From Marsupella aquatica (Eukaryota; Marchantiophyta): a DNA stretch of 64,000 nucleotides. Below, in pieces: positions 1 to 11,850 of this stretch (positions within the stretch are counted from its first letter, which is position 1; every line of letters starts with the position of its first letter). Location: contig OZ316895.1 in assembly GCA_973895155.1 (NCBI GenBank), positions 3,224,001 to 3,288,000 of the forward strand, written 5' to 3'. Below the pieces are notes generated by a model. That model did not search any database and had not been told where the DNA came from. It was given only the letters and a program-made list of their open reading frames with translations. The position numbers and the translations under genes are program-made.

Positions 1-3000
1 GACCAACTGGGGACCGTAGAACCCAGTTTAGATCTAAATCCAGATCTAAGTCCAGGGGTAAATTCCCTCGGAGGAGGCAGGTGACATGTTGGAAGTGCAA
101 CCAAGTTGGACACTTCAAGCGAGACTATAAGGGAAAGGCAGCGGAAACTTCATCGGTAAATGTGACTAGGGCTGATGGAGAAGTTGATTTACTCAATGAT
201 GAGTATGTTTTATGAAGCCGGGGGTATGCCCTGTGCATGTCATCTAGGAGAGCAGATGATGTGTGGATTCTTGATTGTGCTTGCTCTTTTCATATTTGTT
301 ACATTCGTGAGTTTTTCAGTTCTTACTCTGTTTCAAACGGTTCAGTTCTGATGGGAAATGATCACTCCTGTCAAATTGAGGGAATTGGGTCTGTGAAGAT
401 TCAAATGTTTGATGACGTTGTGCGCACAGTGTCCGGAGTCAGGTATGTACTTGGCATGCGTAAGAATCTGATTTCACTCGGTGTGTTGGATTCAAATGGT
501 CATCAATGGAGCGTTATTGATGGTAAACTTCAAGTCAGGTCGGGAGAGACAGTGATTTTGAAGGGGAGCAGACAGAAAAATTCATATGTGTTACAGGGCA
601 ATACTGTATGTGAAGAGGCCAATATAACCAAGTCTCACAAGGAGATGACTCAACTATGGCATTCACGGCTAGGCCACATGAGTGAGAAGGGTTTGGCTAT
701 CTTACGGAAGAATGAACTCATTTCTGATTTGCAATCTTGTAAATTAGAGTTCTGTGAGCATTGCATTCTTGGAAAGCAGCATCGTCGTGCTTTCGGTGTT
801 GGAACTCATCATTCCAAAGCGGTTCTTGGGTACATACATAGTGACGTGTGGGATCCATCCCCAACTCCCTCACACTCTGGAAAGTTGTACTATGTATCAT
901 TTATTGACGATTACTCAAAATTTGTGTGTATTTATTTCATGACGCATAAGTCTGATGTCTTGTCCATTTTTAAGAAGTGGAAGGCCCAGGTGGAGAATCA
1001 GACTGGAAACACGGTCAAGTGTTTGGATACAAGGGTGAAGAGTCTGAGGTCAGACAACGGCGGGGAGTACACTTCAGTGGAATTTGAAGAATACTGTTCA
1101 AAATAGGGGATAACTCACCATCTCACCACAGTTTATACTCCGCAGCAGAATGGTGTCGCTGAGAGGCTCAATCGGACACTGTTGGAGTGGTCACGGAGTA
1201 TGTTGAGCCAATCAGGTTTACCACAAGAATTTTGGGCAGAAGTTGTCAATATCGTAGCTTATTTGGTAAATCTTTCTCTTTCTAGTGCTATCAATTTCAA
1301 AACCCCGTTTGAGATGCGCTATAAGCGGCAAGCAGACTATCATGGCTTGGTAGTTTTTGAAAGTGATGCATATGCTCTCACATCGAAGCATAATAGGACC
1401 AAGTTGGATCCTACCTCCAAGAAATGTGATTTTCTTGGGTACTAGAGTGGTGTGAAAGCCTATAGGCTATGGGATCCTATTGCCTATAAGCTCATTGTCA
1501 GTAGGGATGTTTCCTTCAATGAATCCAGATTATTGAAGGAGGGGGAGAATACTCAGGTCTCCCGTACTGACAAAGGAAAATCTCTTATCCCGGATCTCAT
1601 TGAGAGGGAGATTGGTCATGAGGTGCATGACCGGAGAGAAGGAGTTGCTCCAATTATGGAGTTGGTTCCTGTGCCAGAGGAACCATAGGAGTTTGTTGAT
1701 GTTGGTGAGCAGCAAGTGGATGCTGCTGAGCTTCAAATTGTACCAGCACACGCAGATCAACCGGAGTCATCGGCTAGAAGAGCATCTGGTCGCACTGTAC
1801 GCACTCCACCAAGGTATGGACAGTGGGTTGATTCATCTCAATTGCAAGAGGAGGACTTTGCAGCTGATGATGAGGGTGACGTGTTGATTTTGGAAGAAGG
1901 GGAACCTTCTTCATTTCATGAAGCAAGTGCTTCAAAGGAGAAGCAGGAGTGGGCTATAGCAATGCAAATGGAAATGCAGTCACTGAAGGACAACAAAACT
2001 TGGGAGCTTGTCAAGCTGCCTGAGGGACAGCAAATGGTGGACAACAAGTGGTGGACAACAAGTGGTGGACAACAAGTGGTGGACAGCAAGTGGATATACA
2101 AGCTAAAGGATCAATCCACAGGAGGTGGATCAAAGGTCTACAAAGCTAGGGTGGTAGCCAAGGGATTCACACAGGAAAAATGTGTGGATTACAATGAGGT
2201 CTTCTCACTAGTTGCTAAGTACTCAACAATACGGCTATTGTGTGTGCTTGTTGTTATGTTTGGTCTGCTGCTAGATCAGATGGATGTTGTCACAACTTTC
2301 CCTCTATGGCACCTTGGAAGAGGTGATCTTCATGAGACAGCCGCTAGGTTTTGTGAAGAAAGGGCAAGAGGATTTGGTTTGTAGATTGTTGAGATCCTTG
2401 TACGGGTTGAAGCAGTCATCAAGATAGTGGAATAAGCGATTTGATGATTGGATCCGTGCACAAGGCTTTCACAGAAGTGTGTTTGACCCATGTGTGTATC
2501 TTAAACCGGTGAAGAATGTTGTTTTTGGGTTCATTGTTTTAGTACTTTATGTGGATGACATGCTTATTGCGGCCAAGGATAGGTCTGAGATTGTTAAGCT
2601 CAAGGCACTGCTTAGTGCAGAGTTTAAGATGAAGGACTTAGGGCCAACTAAGAGAATTTTGGGTATGGAGATCACTAGGGACTTGAAGGCTGGTAAGCTA
2701 TGGTTGACGCAGAGCAGTTATGCGAGGAAGGTAGTTGTAAGGTTCAACATGGGGGATAGCAAGCCAGTAAGTATCCCGTTGGCTCCACACTTCAAGTTGT
2801 CATCAGCTTTCTGTCCTACGGATGACACAAAGAAGGGGTTGATGTCAAAGGTTCCGTATGACAAGGCAGTGGGGAGTCTCATGTATTTGATGACTTGCAC
2901 TAGACCTGATCTTGCCATGGCTATGGGCAAGGTGAGCAGGTACATGTCGAATCCAGGGAAGGTACACTAGGAAGCAGTGAAGTGGATTATTCAGTATTTG

Positions 3001-3531
3001 AAGGGTACCGTGGATCATGGTCTATTGTTTGATGCACATGTTGATAATGCTAGATCATTGATGGGCTATGTAAATGCTGACTATGCACAGGATCTGGATC
3101 GGAGGAGGTCAACAACAGGTTATGTGTTCACACTTGGAGGTGGATGCATAAGTTGGAGGTCTACTTTGCAGAAGTGTATTGCTCAGTCTGCTACAAAAGC
3201 GGAGTATGTTGCAACAGTGGAAGCAACAAAGGAAGCGATTTGGTTGGATAGATTTATCACTGAGATGGGATTGCCACAGGGGAATGTGAAGCTCCATTGT
3301 GATAGTTAGAGTGCACTCCACCTTGTTGTGAACCAGATGATGGACAACAGAGTGAAGCACATTGACGTCAGGTACCATTTTATCAAGCAGGCTGTGTTTG
3401 ATAATATGTTTGAGCTAGTCAAGATTGATGGTAAACTCAACCCGGCTGACGCTTTTACCAAAGTGATTCCTTTGGAGAGTTTTTCTAGACACCGTGATGC
3501 GTTGCAGGTTTTGCAATTGCCTCACAAGTAG
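1..3531 (+). pseudogene. Copia gag-pol polyprotein remnant (copy A)
   Basis: One reading frame runs from the zinc knuckle (CWKC at 87-98; the last knuckle Cys is Tyr at 126-128) through a TGA at 213-215 into pol. The protease motif reads D-C-A (273-281) where the family has D-S/T-G. Integrase shows HSD, SDNGGEY and an Asn-Gly-Val-x-Glu motif; RT shows YVDD in the reading frame that starts at 2479; RNase H follows at about 3000-3500. In-frame stops are at 1104, 1443 and 1686. A one-base insertion near 2303 shifts frame, and stops in the new frame are at 2425, 2968 and 3307. The protein ends with the stop at 3529-3531. No intact product is possible. Confidence 0.93.
2035..2090 (+). repeat. 14-nt minisatellite, four units, inside copy A pol
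   Basis: Four consecutive 14-nt units (TGGTGGACAACAAG three times, then TGGTGGACAGCAAG) sit just before the RT core. Three extra units add 42 nt, so the reading frame is kept and a Val-Asp-Asn-Lys-Trp segment is expanded. It looks like replication slippage within this copy. Confidence 0.85.
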
Positions 3532-3710
3532 GGTTACTTAACATTTGTGTAGATACTGAGATATGCTCTTGCTCATTCCTTGTATAGGCTACGGCTTAGT
3601 TCTGGTCTACTCTCGTATAAAGAGGGAAAAACTGGTTTGGTTTTTCTTTCCAGAACTTCCCGCTGAGCAATCATATAGGTTGCAGTCTTTACCCTCCCCT
3701 AGACCAGAGT

Positions 3711-3722
3711 CAAAGGGGAGAT
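3711..3722 (+). other. Polypurine tract of copy A
   Basis: CAAAGGGGAGAT lies immediately before the LTR start TGTTAGG. A purine-rich run touching the 3' LTR is the plus-strand primer of LTR retrotransposons. Confidence 0.85.
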
Positions 3723-4061
3723 TGTTAGGATTTACTCTTAGGTCTAGAGTTACGACTGTACCATAGTTAAGGCTAACCTTAGTTGCAGACTTGGTTAGGT
3801 TAGTCATGTTGTGCACACTCTATGCGGTGTTTGCTTGGAGAGGTGGAACTCAGGCTCATTGTTACGGAGCTAGTTGAGAGATAGAGAGAGCTTGCGCTGT
3901 GGATGCTTGGTATGGCCGGTCGGCCTAGAGTGCAGTAAAGCTCATGTGTGTTCCCATGGACGTAGCCTCATGTGGAGGTGAACCACGTATCTCTCTGTGT
4001 CGACTCTTGTGCGTTAGATGGTTCATGGGCTTGCCGTTGCGATTATCGTCTATGCTCAACA
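3723..4061 (+). repeat. 3' LTR of Copia copy A
   Basis: 339 bp, starting TGTTAGG and ending CTCAACA, so it has the canonical TG...CA ends. It aligns along its whole length with the 5' LTR of copy C (59656-59998, 343 bp), with scattered substitutions and small indels. The polyadenylation-like hexamer AATAAA of copy C reads AGTAAA here. Confidence 0.93.
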
Positions 4062-4421
4062 GCCGTGTCGTTCTCATGCGCCAAGCGTCCTTTCTGCATG
4101 AGCTAAATTTCTTTGGTCTTGGGTCTAAAGACATAAACTATAACATCCTTACCAAACGACAACAAAAGACTACATTAGTAAAATGTAGGAAATTGTGTAT
4201 GGGCAACCCTAACCGCAAAAAGAGCGACTTCATAAACTACAGAACAAAAGTGCACAACGACGTGGTAAGTTGAGACCAAAAACTGTGTAGTTTCTCCATT
4301 TAGAAGAACATCCTGTATGGTAACAAAACTTTCATACTCATCAATTCTAGAATGATATATTTTGTGCTACAACATTTGTTGCAAAACAATTTTCACAAAG
4401 GCATCTTTTAGTAGACAATTA

Positions 4422-4859
4422 GGGTGTCTCAAAACTGACAATTTGATGTACCTCAACTCCCTAGTTATGGGTTATGGACACATAAAGTTATGGACTACTT
4501 AATTTATAGTCCATAACTTTTTTCCAGAAGGATTGGTCTTATCCCATAACCATTAGTCACTCTAGAGGCTCGTGAAAGAAAAATTAAACTTTTTGTAAAA
4601 CAATCTTGTGAAAAAGTTATAATCTATTCTTTATGACCTAATGGGGCGTGTCAAAATGCAGTTGGAACTCAGTTATGGCTCAGGACATAAACAACTATTA
4701 CGGTCAGGACAAAATCACTATGGGCTACTAAAACATGTACCCCATAAGGGTGATATGTCCAAAAATAAATAAAGCCGTAACACTTTGGTTACTGGAGAAC
4801 TTTGACACGCCCTAATGCCATCATCCATAATTTCCAAGCTTTGAGACCCACTATTAATA
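4422..4859. mobile_element. MITE A (interrupted), GGGNGTCTCAAA termini
   Basis: Begins GGGTGTCTCAAAAC after TTA and ends near TTTGAGACCCAC before TATTA. It contains an internal hairpin around 4484-4520 (AAAGTTATGGACTA ... TAGTCCATAACTTT). It is a paralogue of the uninterrupted 254-bp element at 27967-28220, and is longer because a 169-bp MITE (4644-4812) is inserted. No coding capacity. Terminal sequence is related to the Harbinger element at 43501-46497. Confidence 0.75.
4644..4812. mobile_element. Inner MITE inserted into MITE A
   Basis: 169 bp with perfect 12-bp terminal inverted repeats GGGCGTGTCAAA / TTTGACACGCCC. It is flanked on both sides by TAATG (4639-4643 and 4813-4817). The paralogue at 28 kb lacks it (GACCAAATATCATC at about 28177), which gives an approximate empty site. 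TAA within the repeat could instead be a 3-bp Harbinger-type duplication. Confidence 0.75.
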
Positions 4860-4943
4860 TTTTCTCAACACCCACATATTTACACACACATACAATGACA
4901 GTTTTTGCTCACCCAATATCTTATGTGCGACTGAAGGTGTTGA

Positions 4944-5779
4944 GCTAGACTTCTCCATTAAAGACCCAAAATTATAAAAACATGGTCCCAATGGCAAAGA
5001 AGCTTAATGAAAGGGGGGGGGGGGATAGGGGAAAGGGCCCAAGAAAAACAAGCCAAGGGGCCCCAACCAAATGCCAACGAAGTAACAAAGACAAAAAAGT
5101 AACCTACATACGAGTTGTGAAGGCTAACACCCTACTGAACGGAGAACTGAAAAACCTGGTAGAGCTCCGGAGTAAACCGCATAGGAGGGCATGAAGCAGA
5201 GCCTACCAGGAGGCCCTAAAACCAACTACCTCAGCCCTACAAAGGACGGTGAAAGCTTGAGAGCCACAGACACAAGAACTGAGCAAAAGGAGGGCACCAA
5301 AAACCTCAAGGGCAAAGGGATAAAAAAGATCCCCCAAGTAGTAAACTGCATAGGCCTCCTCTTTTAGCCGAGTCGCCTTAGCTGCAGCATGGCCAGGCAT
5401 GTGGGTGACAACCATGATATGGCGTCTCCTGGTAGGATCAGCAACAATCACATCCCCAAAAACACGAACCCCAGCCCTAGAAAAGACCAGATCCACTCAC
5501 CGTCAGTCAGGAACACCATCCTGAGGGGGAAGAACATGCCGTTGCTCCATGGTAACCAAAGCCCAGGCAATGGTGGCCACCACGTCACAAATGTCATCAT
5601 GGGTGGGAGTCCTCTCGCTCCCATGGTTGCACCCGAGAATATGATCTCCCAACGAAGCCTCACAAATAGACTTGGGTTGGTCAAAAAGAAGTGGAGGAAA
5701 TCCCAACCTAAATAGTACTGAAGTGGTAGAATTGTAATATTAGCTAGTCTTCTCCATAAAAGACCCAAAATTATAAAAA
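4944..5779. repeat. Dispersed repeat segment bounded by 37-nt direct repeats
   Basis: Near-identical 37-nt blocks (4944-4980 and 5743-5779, two mismatches; both contain CTTCTCCAT and AAAGACCCAAAATTATAAAA) bracket about 760 bp. The interior (4985-5350) shares wording with two other places, 41205-41560 and 43077-43320, including CAACAAAGGATAGTGAAAG-like text. A run of 12 G occurs at about 5013-5024. Class unknown. The remaining spacer up to the J-protein gene shows no coding signal; 6330-6384 is GA-rich and probably 5' UTR. Confidence 0.6.
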
Positions 5780-6384
5780 ATACCCAAAATTATGAAATCC
5801 AGGAAGGGTTAAGGAAGATGCAAGCGAAGCACGTCTAGTAGAATTGGATTATTGGAAGGCTGAGGGTGTACGTACATAGGGTAGGGTGTACGTAATCTCA
5901 CAACAGAGTCGTCCCGAATGCCCGTAAACCTGTAAACACGAAGCACTGAGAAACTTCGGGACTCGGAGGTTTTAACATCGAGAGGGTGCCTGGAGAATTG
6001 GTTTTTCCACCCTCGAGGCCGCAGGGTCGAGAGCGGCGGAGTGCGTGCGAAATGAGAGCATCGCTCTCTCGATCACAGCTTCCTGAATCCAGAGCTTGCA
6101 GGACTTGATTTAGGATCCAGCCATCAGCAGGCAGGACCGCTTTTTCGACTCGGAAGACTCCGAAAAGTGAAGTCGAAGAAGAGGAGAAGCGTTTTCAGGT
6201 TTGTGGATTCTTCCGTGCGCCCTGCCTCGATCGCCACTGCAGAGGGTTTTTTTGCGAGAACAGGAGGTGAGGAAGGGAGAAGAGTAGGAGAGCGAGTCGA
6301 AATTTAGGATCTGAATTTGTTCGACCCGGTTTTGCAAACGCTTGGAGGGAGAGAGGGATAGAGACGGGAAGAGAGTCGGGAGGG

Positions 6385-9300
6385 ATGGCTGGGAGCGGCT
6401 CGGACGTGAAGGAATGTTGGTACTCAGTGCTGAGCGTGGAGCGGACGGCAACCCCGGAGGAGATTCGTTCAGCGTACAGGAAAGTTGCTTTGAAATGGCA
6501 CCCCGACAAGATTCAGCAGAGCGGAGCGTCGGCGAAGGAGTGTGAGGAAGCCACAGCTCGATTTCAGAACATAGTTCAGGCATACGAGGTTCTGTCGGAT
6601 CCAGTCGAGCGATCATGGTATGACAAATACCGAAATGAAATTCTTTCTTCAGGAAGCGCGTCCAAGGATTTTGAGTTCAATGTGTTCTCTTTCTTCTCTC
6701 CCTCTGCCTTCTCTGGATTTGGGGGCACGGGGAAGGGATTCTATAAAGTGTACAAGGACGTGTTCGTTAACATTCACAAGAAGGAACAGGCTTTTGCGAA
6801 GACGTTCGGTATGGGGCCCATCGGGGAAGCTCCGCCTTTCGGGAGTCCGACTAGCCCCTATTCGGAGGTTGAGGAGTTTTACAAGCACTGGACAGGATTC
6901 ACTACGGTGAAAGATTTTTCGTGGTGCGATGAATATCAAGTTTCTCAGGCGCCCAATCGAAAGGTGAGACGTTTGATGGAAGAAGAGAATGCGAAAATAC
7001 GGAAGAAAGAGCGGCGTGAGTATAATGACGCCGTAAGGGATTTGGCTACATTCGTTAAGAAAAGGGACAAGAGGTGGCTGGAAAGACAAGTTGAGTTGCA
7101 GCGCCTCCAGAAAGAGAAAGACCTGCAATTTAAGTTGAGGAAGCAGCAACTTCAACAGGAGAAGATCGCCAAAGCTCGGTCTGTTCAAGAGCAGGAGTGG
7201 ACCAAGATACCTAATGTTGAGGAAGATGATGATGCCATTCAAGATATTAACGAAGGTAGCTACAGTTGGAAGAGCGGCAACAAAACGAAGACGGATGACG
7301 AAGATTTACAAGAACTATACTGCATAATTTGCAGCAAGCGATTTCGTTCTGAGAAACAGTGGAAAAATCACGAAAAATCGAAGAAGCATATTGAGAGAGC
7401 ATCAGCTTTGAAACAATCTTTGCTGGACGAAGATGAGCAGGCGGATGCCCTGGTGAAGGGTGCAGATCTTGAAGGCGACGTCGACGAGTCAGCAGAGGAT
7501 CACGGACGCATGGCAGCTGGTAGTTCGGATCATTCGACTACATTGAAAGACCACGAGGTTGAAGAATTTTCTCAGACAATGGACAGAGAGGAGAGTGGTG
7601 ATTCAAATGGAAGGTCCGACAACCTACGTGGAAAGCCTGCTTCTTGTGATTCCAAGAGCTTAAAGGCAAAACGAAAGGTACAAAGAAAATTTGACGACTC
7701 AGAAGAGGATGAAGATGAAACCCTGGGAGACGACGAGGACAGTATGCTTGCAGCGATGATGAACACACTTAAGAGCAGGTTGGCAGTACCTCCTACAGAG
7801 GTTGAGGCCACTCAAGATGTGGATGTAGATTTAGACGTAGATGCCCGGGAGGGTTCAGACGTGTCCAAGGGACAGAGTGAGAGTGGCTCATCGTCTGACT
7901 CAGATGGAGAAAATGCTGTTGATGATAATGACCAAGAGAGCTTACTCACCTCAATGCTGGAGTCTAATAGGAGCGAGAGCAGATCTTCTTCTGACGAGCA
8001 AAATGGTAGAGAACATCAAGGAGACACTGAGGTGAATAACTCCGAAGCTGGATCCACTCAGCCAGACGAAGAAGAGATAACACCCAGCATAAATCCCGGG
8101 AAGAGTAATGGCAGGAGAATGTCGAAGGCAGAATTGCGACACATGGCAGCTGAACGAAGGCATTCCGACCTACAAAAAGAATTTTCTTCTGCACGAAATG
8201 GCAATTCTGCCGGTGAATTAGATGATACACAGCCCATAGCCAGCCTGTCTGTTGAGGACTCTTACAATTCTCAACCCACTGCGAATCAGAAGAAGAAAAA
8301 GTTGCAAAGAGGGCAAAAGAAAAGCGCGATAGAAGTCCCAAGTGCTAGTCCTGGTCCGTCACCAGGCTCTCAGCATAAAGAACCCGTGGCCAAGAAAGGT
8401 GTTGCAAAGGGCAAGAAGGGCAAGGTATCTCATCTTCTTCCTTCCATCAGGTCTAAGCCAACGATTCTCGGTTGGCCTTCCTCTCGGTGGCTTCTAACGT
8501 CATCTTAATAAGAGCTAAATCTTGCCAGAAGTAGGTACTTGAATTGGTCTTTCCCGGCAACAGTGGATATCTCGACGTTGTGGCTTCATGGATGAACTTG
8601 TTTGGCTTATAAGTTATGTGGGCTATTTGTTCCTATGAACAGGGAGTGGCAAAGCCGGCAAATACTTGCGACACTTGCGGAGAAGACTTCGACTCCAGGT
8701 GAGTGGTTACTCGTATTTCTGTTTCCTTTGCACGATGTAATGGTTCACACCCTACCGAGTCATCAAGTTTGAGCCTTCGTCTTGACTGGAGACAGGATGT
8801 GAGTGATTGGTCACATCTCCGTTTATTTGGTCAATTAATAAAAGCTTGCAATCACTTCACTCAGGATCTAAGGGCCTGCAATGGTTGCGAAGTTATCAAT
8901 TTGAGTGGAAGTTTCATGGTGGGGACTAAAGTAGAACAGCAGTTTAGATCACCATTGAAGTGCTGCCAAGCTCCAATGCGCATGAAATAATAACCTGCAA
9001 ATAACCTTATCTAGAATCTTCCCGCTCTCTTGGTACTGTCGTTATCGCATGCTTTCTACTAGGAAGGATAGAATATATATGAATATGAATTATGGTGTAG
9101 TATGCGTATCACCTCTGAACAAAGGATACCCTTATTGTGGAAGACGCATGATATTTTCTGAAACTTTCAGACGATACGATGGTGGTTTTTAAATAAAACT
9201 CCATGCATTTGCAAGCTGCTAAGGTCCGATTGCTGTCTCATGGATATCTTTGTTTGCATTAGGGTTCATGTTGAGTTATCTCAGGTGCCAATGAACGGTC

Positions 9301-9414
9301 TCTAACTTGTGTAAGTCGTGTATTTTGATGCTAAGGGTTTGCTGCTTGGTTTTCAGGAGCCAACTATTCCGCCACATCAGTCTGACCAATCATGCCACTC
9401 TGAAGTCGAGGTGA
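6385..9414 (+). CDS. DNAJC21: DNAJC21/JJJ1-type J-domain zinc-finger protein
   Basis: Three exons: 6385-8424, 8643-8698 and 9357-9414, giving 717 aa. The J domain is N-terminal (about 10-75) with HPD at residues 39-41. A charged linker with coiled-coil-like Glu/Lys/Arg segments (about 190-270) follows, then a U1-like C2H2 finger (C313, C316, H329, H335), acidic Ser/Asp/Glu-rich and Lys-rich stretches, and a second C2H2 finger near the end (C689, C692, H705, H711). The second finger appears only after splicing across exons 2 and 3, and the reading closes on LKSR and TGA, which supports the model. In yeast and animals this family works with cytosolic Hsp70 in late 60S ribosome maturation. ATG at 6385 is chosen because the J domain starts about ten residues later. 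Reading through the first donor would give a false 707-aa product. Confidence 0.93.
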
Positions 9415-11850
9415 GAAGACAGCGGACTATTTGTTCGATTAACGGTCATACCACCATAGTTATGGTGAAGTTTTGTATATCAATTCTTCGGGGATGATTT
9501 CCACACTGGCCATTGTGGTACCCCTTTTAAAGTACGAAATCCAATTTTTTCTAGTCATCAATATCAATTGTAGTGAAGCCACAGCAGTGAAGTCTCAGAC
9601 CGCGCAAGCCTGAAATTTGCGCAGAAAGAACCATCAAATCTTCTTCAGGAAGTCTTGTATGGTCTCTTACAGGCGATTTGATGGAACTTGTATCTCATAA
9701 TAGTTGCCGCCAATCAGATCTCAGTCAATAGTCGCTGGGCAGGCGCGTTCTGACACAAATCTAGAAGTTCATGGGCTCTGCGGGGACGTTGAAATTGTTG
9801 AGTCGTCAACGGGAATAGGTGTGTTCAAGTATGTTCATGAAGCTCAGGACGGAAGGAGATTTTTTAGATCCCAAATCATAATACTTGAAATGACGGGAAT
9901 ACAACGGGAATAGGTGTGTTCGAGTATCTTTGAAGCCCCTGGCTGAATGTATGGATCCTGAAAGTGGAACAGGAAACAGGAAATGATAGGGTGGATTTCC
10001 ATTCGTTTCTCGTACTAATGCTTTTGTTTATCGAGTGTTTAGGCTTTACATTTTATCATTCTCGCATGGTTCTCGTACTCATGGTTTTGTTTATCAAGTG
10101 TTTGGGCTTTACATTTTATCATTCTCGCATGGGAGGTATTTCGAGAGGAAAAATAGATTTGGGTAAGGTGACAGTTGCTCCTTTATGTTACTAGAGATCA
10201 CATGATAGAGACGTCTATCGGAAGCCTTAAAGTATTCCAAATGCATAATTTAGGTCGACTCCCCCACAGAGAGCTTTCAATAGGATGGAACGAGGGGGCT
10301 CTAAATATAGCTAATATGGATCACCTTACATGTTTGAAATACTCCAGTACGATGGAACAAGGTTCTAACTGTCAAGCAAACATAGACGAACCTCCATGTT
10401 CGAAAGATAAGGATGGGACAGGGGCTCTAAATGGAAAGCGAATCTAGACGACCCTCACGTGCTTCAACCACAGGACGCATCAGGAAACACAATGAAAGCT
10501 ATTCCAACATATTGGCCTGACGGAGGCGAAGGTTCTAGTTCTTGCGAAATTTCATAGCGCCTGATGTGCTCCGTGTTCCCCCAGAATGTAAATTCGTGAA
10601 GACCAATAAGAGTATCGTTTAGATCCTGGAGACGAGAAATGGCTGCTTTTCTTATCTCAATACAAGTCGAGTCTCCTTGATGCTTTACAGAAACAAACCT
10701 CGAGACAAACACGGATCCTCCCTCCCTCAGTCCGGGTCCGTGTATTAGATACATATGACAGGTTCGACAGGTCTTGATGCGTAGTTCGTCACAGATGGAG
10801 CTGCTTCTGGAGGCCCCTGCTGAGTTTCGCTTAGTAATGAATGGTGGTGAAATATATGCAAGGGCCTATTTCCAAGGGCTATGATAGACTTCTCAAGTCG
10901 AACCGAGGACACTGCATCTGGACATGAGCATGTGGAGAACTCATCCGATTTTAAACAACCGCAGCCATGACACAGAAACAACCGCAGCCATGACACAGAA
11001 ACCGCGATGCCTGTCCAATTCCACAGATTTTGAACCCACAGGCACACCTAGCCTCAGAGAAAAGAGTGAACCATTCCATTTCGTCAATCCAAGAAATTGC
11101 AAATGTTGCATGCAAGAGCTAAATGTACTTCTAGCTGAACTCAACCCTTGGAACGTGAAGGGCGAAGGGCAAGCAATTACACTCCATAAACTGAAGGGAT
11201 AAGTTTATAAGATAGGCTACAAACTCACTGGCATAGAAATACTAGGAACAAACCAACTTTGCCACTTGATTGTTAGACCCCAAGAACTAAGTAATTTGAC
11301 ATCACAAAGGACCTACCGATTTACAAACTACTTTCTGTGTGATACTCTAATAGCTCTGTACCTGCGCTAATCACTTCCTAGGGGATAGTTAGCTAACAAA
11401 CCTGAAAATCGAAAACAAAACTGTGTAGTCGAAAGGATGAACCTGAAACCTCAACACCTCACTTTAAAATCCATTCCAAATCCTGCCCACCATGAACTAG
11501 GACTGCAAATTAAGAGTAGTAGCATCCGGTTCAAGAGAGTAGTAACGTTCTCTAGTGTGGGCTGGGGGCAGTAAAACAATTGGTCATTTTGCCGCTGACG
11601 GAAAGAGGTAGATAGGTCTCGTTCGGAAAGGGAGTTAAGTTATGGACTTTACATGTCTGTTGGCCAAACCGAGGCCAGCTTCTAAGACTTCTGGAATGCT
11701 ATCTTGTCACACGAATGTATTCACTCCTGATTACCACAATCACTCACCAGCAGATGAGAAGTGCTGAAGGTTAAATCGGAAACGAAAGTCGGAAATAAAT
11801 ATCGGTTGAAGAACAGTCAGACAAATAACTGATGATGTTCTAAAAGTAAA
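9415..11850. other. Convergent intergenic spacer with short tandem repeats
   Basis: Lies between the 3' ends of the J-protein gene (+) and IQD gene (-). It presumably holds both 3' UTRs. I see no conserved coding region. It includes a 63-bp two-copy tandem repeat (10008-10133), a repeated AACGGGAATAGGTGTGTTC at about 9807 and 9907, and a 23-bp two-copy repeat at about 10959-11004. Confidence 0.7.
10008..10133. repeat. 63-bp tandem duplication
   Basis: Two adjacent units starting TCTCGTACT (10008 and 10071), about 95% alike, each ending in ATTCTCGCATGG. Because 63 is a multiple of three, an open frame crosses both units, but nothing else suggests coding. Confidence 0.85.

Larger units (their letters stand above)
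1..4061 (+). mobile_element. Ty1/Copia LTR retrotransposon, copy A (3' part)
   Basis: The 5' end lies outside the window. Visible in order are a gag zinc knuckle (87-128), protease (about 273), GAG-preintegrase, integrase, reverse transcriptase, RNase H, a polypurine tract (3711-3722) and a 3' LTR (3723-4061). Protease before integrase before RT is the Copia order. The sequence is nearly collinear with copy C at 59656-64000, so the two are members of one family in the same orientation. Many stops and at least one frameshift show it is dead. The flank right after the LTR begins GCCGT; the matching target duplication would be left of the window. Confidence 0.95.

Noticed and set aside
8425-8508. 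Continuation of the J-protein frame past 8424
   Set aside because: A clear donor (CAAG-GTATCT) ends exon 1, and splicing restores the second zinc finger; the read-through tail has no family similarity.
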